Shown: piece after piece, positions 56,723-64,000 of the stretch | How the letters are laid out: the number at the start of each line of letters is the position of its first letter | Position numbering within the stretch: position 1 is the first letter of the stretch | Source of the DNA: Delphinapterus leucas | Lineage: Eukaryota > Chordata > Mammalia > Artiodactyla > Monodontidae | Reading direction: 5' to 3' | NCBI RefSeq assembly: GCF_002288925.2 | Contig: NW_022098001.1 | Location: forward strand, 14,576,743 to 14,640,742 | Length of the DNA stretch: 64,000 bases | Position numbers and translations under genes: made by a program | Notes under the pieces: generated by a model | Databases searched by the model: none | Told to the model about the DNA's origin: nothing | The model's input: the letters and a program-made list of their open reading frames with translations, nothing else

Positions 56723-57091
56723 AAAAAAATTTTTATCTATTTTTATTTTTGGCTGCATCGGGTCTTTGTTTTGGCATGCGGGATCTTCATTGCAGCATGA
56801 GGGATCTTTCGTTGCAGCATGTGGGCTCTTTGTTGCAGTGCATGGGCTTCTCTCTAGTTGTGGCAGGTGGGTTTTCTCTCTCTAGTTGTGGTGCGTGGGC
56901 TCCAGAGCACGTGGGTTCTGTAGTTTGCAGCACGTGGCTCTCTAGTTGAGGCGCACAGGCTCAGTAGTTGTGGTGCGTGGGCTTAGTTGCCCCGTGGCAT
57001 GTGGGATCTTAGTTCACCAACCAGGGAATCAAACCCACGTCCCCTGCGTTAGAAGGTGGATTCTTTACCACTGGACCACCAGGGAAGTCCC
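56723..57091 (-). mobile_element. CHR-related SINE, older long class
   Basis: Antisense in L1; a perfect duplication TCTAATAGGTTT at 56,711 and 57,092. Repeated internal 'GCATGTGGGCTC'-like modules. Confidence 0.94.
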
Positions 57092-57137
57092 TCTAATAGG
57101 TTTTTAATGGAGTCTTTAGGGTTTTCTTTATATTATA

Positions 57138-57561
57138 CAGGTTTCCCCTGCTGTCTGAAATAGAGTGTTCCTATGAAACCTTTCATACACCAAAATGGTA
57201 TAAAACGAAGAAACAATTACCTTAGGACACATCCTGCTAATGGACGCACAAAATAAATTGAGATAAAGCCCAGATGCTCACAGACATAGTTCAAAGCTAT
57301 GGTGGCTAAATGCTGAGATGCTGAGTGTAGTTGCCAGAGAAGGAGCTTGGCAGTGCCACTCTCACTCTTTGGGATTATGTTGCCTCTGTAACAGCTCAGT
57401 GCAAAACAAATGCTTAACACTTATTTTCTCTTTTCACATTTTTTTGTAGAAGTGAAAATCCACTTTGGATTTCTTTTGGTTAGTGAAAACACGTACTAAG
57501 ATAGGTCTTTTGTAAAAGTGAAGTGGCATAAAATGAACTTCCAAAAAGCAGGGTATACCTG
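57138..57561. mobile_element. TcMar-Tigger-like nonautonomous DNA transposon
   Basis: Terminal inverted repeats start CAGGTTTCCCCTGCT on the left and, read inward from the right, CAGGTATACCCTGCT; TA dinucleotides flank both ends (57,136-57,137 and 57,562-57,563). The 424-bp body has no coding capacity. The surrounding L1 resumes directly after it. Confidence 0.85.
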
Positions 57562-58624
57562 TATCAGGTTATCTGCAAAGAGCGAGTTTTACTTCTTCCT
57601 TTCCAATTTGGATGCCTTTTATTTCTTTTTCTTGCCTAACTGCACTGGCTAGGACTTCCAACACTGTGTTGAATAAAAGAGGCAAGAGGTGGGTATCCTT
57701 GTTCTGTTCTTGATCTTAGAGGAAAAGCTTTCAGCTTTTTACCATTGAGAATGATGTTAAAGCTATGGGCTTGTCACATATGGCCTGTTATGGTGTGGTA
57801 CATTCCCTCTATACCTATTTCGTTGAGAGTGTTTATCATAAATGAATTTGAATTTTGAAAAATGATTTTACTGTATCTGTCGAGATGATCATATGATTTT
57901 TAGCCTTCATTTTGTTAATGTATCACATTGACTAATGTGCAGATGCAGAGCCACCCTTGCATCCCTGGAATACATCCCACTTGATCATGATGTATGATCC
58001 TTTTAATGCATTATAGAATTCGGCTTGCTAATATTTTGTTGAGGATTTTTGCATGTATGTTCATCAGAGATATTGGCCTGTAACGTTCTTTTCTTGAGGC
58101 ATCCTTGTCTAGTTTTGGTATTAGGGTAATGCTGGCCTTGTAAACGAGTTTGGAAGACTTTGAGAAGGACTGGTATTAATTCTTCTTGGAATATTTGGTA
58201 GAATTCAGCAGTAAAGACGCATCGTCCTGGACTTTTGTTTTTGGGAGGTTTTTGATTACTGATTCAATCTCCTTGCAGTAATTGGTCTGTTCAGATAGTC
58301 TATTTAATCATGATTCAGTCTTGGTAGGTTGTATGTTTCTAGGGCTGTATCCATTTCTTCTAGGTTGTCCAATATGTTGGTGTATAATTGTTCATAGTAG
58401 CTTGGTGTGATCCTTTGTATTTTGGTGGTATCAGTTGTAGTATCTCCTCTTTCATTTCTGATTTTGAGTCCTCTTTTTTTCTCGGTGAGTCTAGCTAAAG
58501 GTTTGTTAATTTTATCTTTTCTAAGCTTGTAGTTTCATTGATCTTTCCTATTGTCTGTAGCCTTATCACAGCATCTGACATAGGTAAGTAGTTACTCTAA
58601 AATTTTGTTAAATATATTGACTTG

Positions 58625-59010
58625 TCAGAATGAGAAAGACAAATACCGTTGTGATATCACTCATATGTGGAATCAAAATATGGCACAAATGAACCTATCT
58701 ACAAAGCAGAAGCAGACTCACAGACATAGAGGACAGATTTGTGGTTGCCAGGGGGGAGGCAAGGTTGGTGAGGGGTGGATGGGGAGTTTGGGCTTAGTAG
58801 ATGCAAAGTTTTACATATAGAATGGATAAACAACAAGGTTCTACTGTATAGCACAAGGAACTATATTCAATATGGGATAAACCATAATGGGAAAGAATAT
58901 AAAAACAAATATATATGTGTATAACTGAGTCACTTTGCTGTACAGCAGAAATTGATACAATATTGTAAATCAACTATGCTTCAATAAAAAAATTAAAAAA
59001 GACAAGTGGA
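58625..59010 (+). mobile_element. L1 3' end, sense, left arm of an inverted pair
   Basis: 'TATCACTCATATGTGGAATC', 'GGTTCTACTGTATAGCACAA', 'TTGTAAATCAACTATGCTTC', then an A-rich tail. It faces the antisense L1 end at 59,030. Confidence 0.92.
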
Positions 59011-59029
59011 TAAAAAATTTACTGACTTC

Positions 59030-59430
59030 TAAAAAAACTTTTATTGGAGTATAATTTTTATTTACAATGTTGTGTTAGTTTCAGGTATACAGCAAAGTGA
59101 ATCAGTCATACGTGCACATATATCCACTCTTTTTTAGATTCTTTTCCCTATTATAGAGTTTAGGGTATTGAGTAGTGTCCCCTGTGCTGTACAGTAGGTC
59201 CTTATAAGTTATCCGTTTTATATTTAGTAGTGTGCATATGTCAATCCCAATCTCCCAGTTTATCCCCTACCCCCTTTCCCCCCTGGTAACCATAAGTTTG
59301 TTTTCTACATCTGTGACTCTATTTCTGTTTTGTAAATAAGTTCATTTGTACCATTTTTTTAGATTCCACATATAAGCAATATCATATGATATTTGTCTTT
59401 CTCTGTCTGACTTCACTCTCGCTGACTTGT
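59030..59430 (-). mobile_element. L1 3' end, antisense, right arm of an inverted pair
   Basis: T-rich start then 'TTTTATTGGAGTATAATTTT', 'GCTGTACAGTAGGTCCTTAT', 'TTCCACATATAAGCAATATC'. It is partly complementary to 58,625-59,010. Confidence 0.92.
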
Positions 59431-59494
59431 TTTAAAATGGACACTTAAGCTCATATATTGCATATACATATACATATATATGTATGTGTGTATG

Positions 59495-60180
59495 TTTTTA
59501 ACTTTTTATTTTGAAATAATTATAGATTTATAGGAAGTTGCAAAGAAATGTATAGGGAAGTCCTGTGCACTCATCCCCAGATTCCCCTAGTTAACATCTT
59601 TTACAACTCTAGTACAATATCAAAATAAAATTGGCCTTGTTACAATCTGTAGAGCTTGTTCACCTTTCACCAGTTATACATGTATACGTGTGTGTGTGTA
59701 ATTTTATGTCATGTCTAGCTTTGCATAACCACCACCAAAATTAAGAGACTTGATTGTACTATCACAGTATTCCCTGGTGTTATGCCTTTACAGGCAAACC
59801 CATCCCACCTGTCCCTAACTTTTGGCAATCACTAATCTGTTCTCTGTCTCTGTAATTATATTATTTCATGAGTGTTACAAAATGGAATCATGAAGTTGGG
59901 ATCTTTTTGAGATGGGCTATTTTCATTCAGCATAATTTCTTTGAAGTTTATCTACTTTCTGTGTGCATTAGATCATTCTTTATTGTTGCTGAGTAGTAAT
60001 ACATAGTATGGATGTATCATAATTTATTTAACTTCAATCATTGAAGGACATTTAGGTAGTTTCCAGTTTTTGACTTTTGCAAATAAAGTTATTATGAGCA
60101 TTCATGTACATCTTCCTGCAGGAAAATAAGTCTCCATTTTTCTGGGATAATGCCCAAGAGTTACATACATTATATTTTGG
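59495..60180 (-). mobile_element. Old L1 (L1M/ME-like) 3' half
   Basis: Antisense 'TTTGAAATAATTATAGATTT', 'AACATCTTTTACAACTCTAG', 'TCATTCAGCATAATTTCTTT', 'CATTGAAGGACATTTAGG'. A (CATATA)n/(TG)n run lies just before it at about 59,459-59,497. Confidence 0.85.
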
Positions 60181-60371
60181 TATATGGGACATCAAAAATT
60201 CTAACTTTCCCATTATAAACTAATTAGCAAAATTTCTGTTACACGTCAGGAAGGAAAAAGTTAATAAATTCTGAAGATGAAAACTCAAATGATGAATAGC
60301 ATTTTTGTCATGCATTTATTTCACTATACTTATTCATTTGAAAGTTCTTTTTCTTTTTCTAATAAAATTAG

Positions 60372-60494
60372 CTGATGGGGAGAAAGAAGATCAGTTTAAT
60401 GGAAGCCCTCCAAGACCACAGCCAAGGGGACCAAGAACTCCACCAGGACCCCCTCCACCTGATGATGATGAGGATGATCCCATGCCATTGCCAG
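60372..60494 (+). CDS. VIRMA: VIRMA exon 6, Pro/Arg-rich linker, residues 162-203
   Basis: This 123-nt exon runs from an AAATTAG acceptor to a CCAG|GTAGAA donor. It encodes A162 to the first base of V203: an acidic/polar start (DGEKEDQFNG), then a proline- and arginine-rich stretch SPPRPQPRGPRTPPGPPPP, then DDDEDD and PMPLP. It is low-complexity and probably disordered, linking the N-terminal region to the acidic tract. Being 123 nt with phase 1 on both sides, it could be skipped without a frameshift. Intron 5 before it is 5.9 kb and almost wholly made of transposable elements. Confidence 0.97.
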
Positions 60495-61076
60495 GTAGAA
60501 ATATATCAGTGATAGTTTATTTTCCCCCTCTTGATTAATGTTAATAGTACTTTTTGATTAAAGAAAAAAAATTAGATGCTGGTAATCAAATCTTGATGAA
60601 TATCCTCTGCCCCCATTCTGCACAGTGTTTTCTTGTGTTTTTTTTTGTCGGCAAGTGAATTTGTTAAAAGAAAAAAAAACCAGTTAATTAATTCGAAGCT
60701 GAAGCAACATTACTTTGAAAATAAAATGTTAATGTGCTATAGTGGTATGTACAGAACAGCACCAGTAAAGATAAACAGTAGGTATTGGAAGAGATAAAAA
60801 TCTGTATAGTTACTTAATAGCTAAAAAAGAAGAGGATTATTGTATTAGAATATAACATAGCATACTTTATTAATTATGAGCTGTGTTTATTTAATACTTT
60901 GTTTAAAGTATGTTTATTTAATACTGTTAATATTTATTAATAATTAATAAAGCATACTTTATTAATTATGAGCTAAATCATCCAAAATGTCATTAAGTAG
61001 TTGCAGTATCCAATCCTTCTGCTTCATGTTATTTAAACAGTTAAAATAATCTGTGCCTTAAACCTCAATTTTTCAG
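60495..61076. other. Intron 6, with AT-rich hairpins
   Basis: 582 bp. 60,859-60,974 holds a 24-bp exact direct repeat (60,859-60,882 and 60,951-60,974) and two perfect hairpins (13-bp stem 60,940-60,952/60,957-60,969; 7-bp stem 60,894-60,900/60,905-60,911). No other feature. Confidence 0.7.
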
Positions 61077-61349
61077 TGTCTGGTGACAAGGAAGAGGATG
61101 CTCCTCATAGAGAAGATTACTTTGAGCCCATTTCTCCTGATCGGAATTCTGTTCCTCAGGAAGGTCAGTATTCTGATGAAGGAGAAGTAGAAGAAGAACA
61201 ACAAGAAGAAGGAGAAGATGATGAAGATGATGTGGATGTCGAGGAAGAAGAGGATGAGGATGAGGATGATCGCCATACAGTAGATAGTATCCCTGAGGAG
61301 GAAGAGGAAGATGAAGAGGAAGAAGGTGAAGAAGATGAAGAAGGTGAAG
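61077..61349 (+). CDS. VIRMA: VIRMA exon 7, Asp/Glu-rich acidic tract, residues 203-294
   Basis: This 273-nt exon lies between TTTTTCAG and GAAG|GTGGGT. It starts with V203 and SGDKEEDAPHREDYFEPISP, then from about residue 236 to 294 becomes an extreme acidic tract made almost only of GAA/GAG/GAT codons, with a short break DDRHTVDSIP near 267-275. The GA-rich codons also act as a dense set of potential SR-protein exonic enhancers, which may help a moderately weak donor. Like exon 6, it has phase 1 on both sides and a length divisible by three. The long hydrophobic reverse-strand frame opposite it is only the shadow of this repeat. Confidence 0.97.
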
Positions 61350-63197
61350 GTGGGTTAAATTAGCTAGGACTTCTGGTTTTAAGTGCTAGAAACTTAGCTT
61401 GATGTAGCTTGTAGTAATGCAGAAGAATTTGTAGCAGAGATAAATGGCTTTCAAGAAACCTGAGACAGATTGTAGCTGGGCCTTAAGACTTGACTAGAGC
61501 TGGGATTTCCGTCTCTTCTTTGTTTTGTGTTTCTAATTTATATTCTGTTAACTAATTGTTATATCTCTATTCACCCCACATCTTTAATCTCCTCTCTTTA
61601 ACCAGCCAGTCTAAACTACCTGGCTGTGTCTCAGATCCAGATCCAGTTTTCTGGGAGAGAGAGTCTCTTTGGCTTGCTATGGTATCACTGCCCCTTGATA
61701 CCATCAGCTTTGTCCAGGGAAGCAGGGATATGCAGCAAATACATGGTGATGAGGGATTTGGTGATCTGTTTTGAGAGTAAAGGAGTGGTGTTTTAAGCTG
61801 GGTGGAATTGCTAAAAATGTCTGCCACCTAGATATTTTGGCAAAATGCTTCATTATTTTTAGAAATTCAGAAGGAAAAATCTCAATTACACAGGGACATA
61901 TGGCAGCATTATGCAGTCCTTTAGTTAGGCTTTACTTTTCCTTTGAAAGCAGAAAGATACTTAAGCTAATTGGATCTTAATTTCTCCAATAAATGGAATG
62001 TAGTGTTAAAGTATTTATGTAAAATGACAGATTATCTGCCTTTTTCTTTTATAAGATAGTACAGGTGAGCATCATTCTACGTGAGAGAGAGGACCATTCT
62101 AGTATCACAGTGGCCCTTTTACAAAATATAAATAATTGGGTTATTGAGTGATAATCTTTTTAGCTTACCCCATTTCCAGATTACCACAAAATCCTTTTTA
62201 GATTTATTGTGTTTGACTGGCAAGTAGTAGTTAGATTTCATGCAGGCTTTGTTAATCAGAGGACATTTTAATAGAGAAGGTGAGAGAATGAGGCTGGTTA
62301 ATTTGATTTTTACCAGAAGACATCTGGTGGTTATTCCAGAGTCAAGTCTCTATAGGCCCTTCCTTTTCAAATATGAGTGTATTGCTATGGCTAAATTGTT
62401 TTGAGCTAAAGAATGTCAAAAGAGGGCTGTTACTTGAGGAATACTGTGGAACCATTTCCTTTTCTTTCTTAGGCTGTAATTGCACATCTCTGTTTTACCA
62501 CGGCCAGGTAATAGTAGTGTTAAAAAGTAAAACCAACAAGTTTTCCATCTCTGGTCCTGTATTACTTCTAGTCCTGTATCAATAAATAGAGGAAAAAGCT
62601 GCATGTGTCATAATATGAAAACTCTTTGTTTTGGCAAAGCTGAGCACTTTATATGAACAGATTTTCCCTAAAAACATAATACAGAACTGGGGAAACTGTG
62701 TGACAGGTAAATACAGAGAAGTGAAAGTGAAGGAATATGAAATTCATGTTATAAAAAGAACATAGAATGTTTTTTCTGGAAATATTTGATGTAGCTTGGT
62801 ATTTATGGTACTAATTCTTAGTTAATTTAATAATTTTGGCCCATCAATTTATTTTTTCCATCTTAAAAATACTCTCTTATGAGGGCAAGCTTAATTTCTT
62901 TCCTCCTGAAAGAGATATTTTTGGTTTGTTTTTTGAGACATTTCTAATTTAATTTTGTGAGGAAAAGATCTGTAGCAGAGTTAGTTGTAAAGCTGAACAG
63001 GTATAATAGAAAACTTCGCTTATGAAGTTTCTCCATAATTATTCTATTAGAAACTATAAAATGTTAGTAATTGTTGATAAGATGTTGGGGCAGAAATTAA
63101 TTTTGTTGAGGAGATCATTAATTTTTATTTTTTGCCACACTATTAAATGATTTTTTTGACAATGTAACAACTAAATATTATTCAAACTGATTTTCAG
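61350..63197. other. Intron 7, repeat-poor
   Basis: 1.85 kb without any transposable element I recognise; no alternative exon with both splice sites is evident. The lack of inserts contrasts with intron 5. Confidence 0.5.
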
Positions 63198-64000
63198 GGG
63201 ATGATGGTTATGAACAAATTTCCAGTGATGAAGATGGAATTGCTGACTTGGAACGTGAAACATTTAAGTATCCAAACTTTGATGTTGAATACACTGCTGA
63301 AGACTTAGCTTCAGTTCCTCCTATGACGTATGATCCATATGACAGGGAGCTTGTACCACTCTTATACTTCAGCTGTCCATACAAGACTACTTTTGAAATT
63401 GAAATCAGTAGAATGAAGGATCAAGGTCCAGATAAAGAAAATTCAGGGGCAGTAGAAGCCTCAGTGAAGTTAACTGAACTGTTGGATTTGTATCAAGAAG
63501 ATAGAGGTGCAAAATGGGTAACAGCTTTAGAAGAAATTCCAAGTTTAATAATAAAAGGATTAAGTTATTTGCAATTGAAAAACACAAAACAAGACGCCCT
63601 TGGCCAGTTGATAGACTGGACCATGCAAGCTTTAAATTTACAAGTAGCCCTTCGCCAACCCATTGCCTTAAATGTCCGACAGCTCAAAGCTGGGACCAAA
63701 TTAGTGTCCTCACTGGCAGAATGTGGGGCCCAAGGAGTCATGGGACTGCTACAAGCAGGAGTGATCAGTGGATTATTTGAGCTCCTGTTTGCTGATCATG
63801 TCTCATCTTCCCTTAAGTTAAATGCATTTAAAGCTTTGGACAGTGTCATTAGTATGACAGAAGGAATGGAAGCATTTTTAAGAAGTAGGCAGAGTGAAAA
63901 AAGTGGCTATCAAAAACTGCTGGAGCTCATACTGTTAGATCAGACTGTGAGGGTTGTCACTGCTGGTTCAGCTATTCTTCAGAAATGCCATTTCTATGAA
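63198..64000 (+). CDS. VIRMA: VIRMA exon 8 (cut by window end), residues 294-561
   Basis: The exon begins after TTTTCAG, completes G294 and stays open to the last base of the window (803 nt, ending on a codon boundary at E561). It continues the acidic linker (DDGYEQISSDEDGIADLE), then the conserved YPNFDVEYTAEDLASVPPMT segment, then a mainly helical region rich in Leu/Ala (for example LTELLDLYQEDRG, GLLQAGVISGLFELL, LKLNAFKALDSVISMTEGME) that starts the large alpha-helical ARM/HEAT-like body known for this family. I see no stop or frameshift, so the gene looks functional. The donor and the remaining roughly two thirds of the protein lie beyond the window. Confidence 0.97.

Larger units (their letters stand above)
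56000..58560 (-). mobile_element. L1 ORF2 segment, antisense, carrying two SINEs and a DNA transposon
   Basis: Antisense L1 ORF2 in order: 'TTCTGTTCCATTGACCTTTG', 'GGTAGGGATTGCATTGAATT', 'CTTGTAGTTTTCAACATAC', 'GTGGGTATCCTTGTTCTGTT', 'TGATCATGATGTATGATCC', 'GCTAATATTTTGTTGAGGAT', 'CTTCTAGGTTGTCCAATATG'. It covers much of the RT region; decayed and broken. Confidence 0.92.

Noticed and set aside
61073..61276. Hydrophobic minus-strand frame (Ile/Phe/Leu-rich) that looks like a membrane protein
   Set aside because: It is the reverse complement of the GAA/GAT-rich acidic tract of VIRMA exon 7.

Overview
This window is nuclear DNA from a cetacean-type mammal. It holds dozens of tRNA-derived CHR SINEs in several size classes: long copies of about 330 bp, compact copies of about 200 bp with the cetacean-like 'GAGAGTCTGCCTGCCGATGC' head, and short copies of about 120 bp. 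It also holds cetartiodactyl L1 copies, older L2, MIR and MaLR repeats, and no ruminant Bov-B that I can see. The only protein-coding gene I can support is the 5' third of VIRMA (KIAA1429, virilizer-like), on the + strand from 39,890 and running off the right edge.

Layout. 1-39,470 is intergenic and dominated by transposable elements, many nested: SINE in L1, L1 in L1 in L1, SINE in SINE, and a twin-primed L1 in an L2. A repeat-poor, GC-richer block lies at about 11.4-13.8 kb. In human the gene head-to-head with VIRMA on this side is ESRP1 (recalled synteny); it is not reached here. About 39,470-40,420 is a CpG island with ETS, SP1/KLF and YY1-type motifs and contains VIRMA exon 1. 39,953-64,000 holds VIRMA introns 1-7 and exons 2-8. 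The eight exon pieces join in one frame and give 561 codons, ending exactly on a codon boundary at the window end, out of roughly 1,800 residues for the human protein (from memory).

VIRMA is the large scaffold of the m6A writer's regulatory complex (with WTAP, ZC3H13, HAKAI and RBM15/15B), which directs METTL3-METTL14 to mRNA. The visible part has the conserved virilizer N-terminal region, an 11-proline run, a Pro/Arg-rich linker, a long Asp/Glu tract, and the start of the large helical region.

I found no CRISPR array, operon, bona fide tRNA/rRNA gene or novel gene system. The most unusual observations are a SINE whose target-site duplication copied the VIRMA exon 5 splice donor, a tail-to-tail pair of L1 ends in VIRMA intron 5, a textbook twin-primed L1, a poly(A)-only retroposition scar, a higher-order minisatellite, and a full-match CTCF-type motif upstream of VIRMA. 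Repeat names are from recognition of sequence, not from a library search; edges are accurate to about 10-50 bp unless a duplication is quoted.
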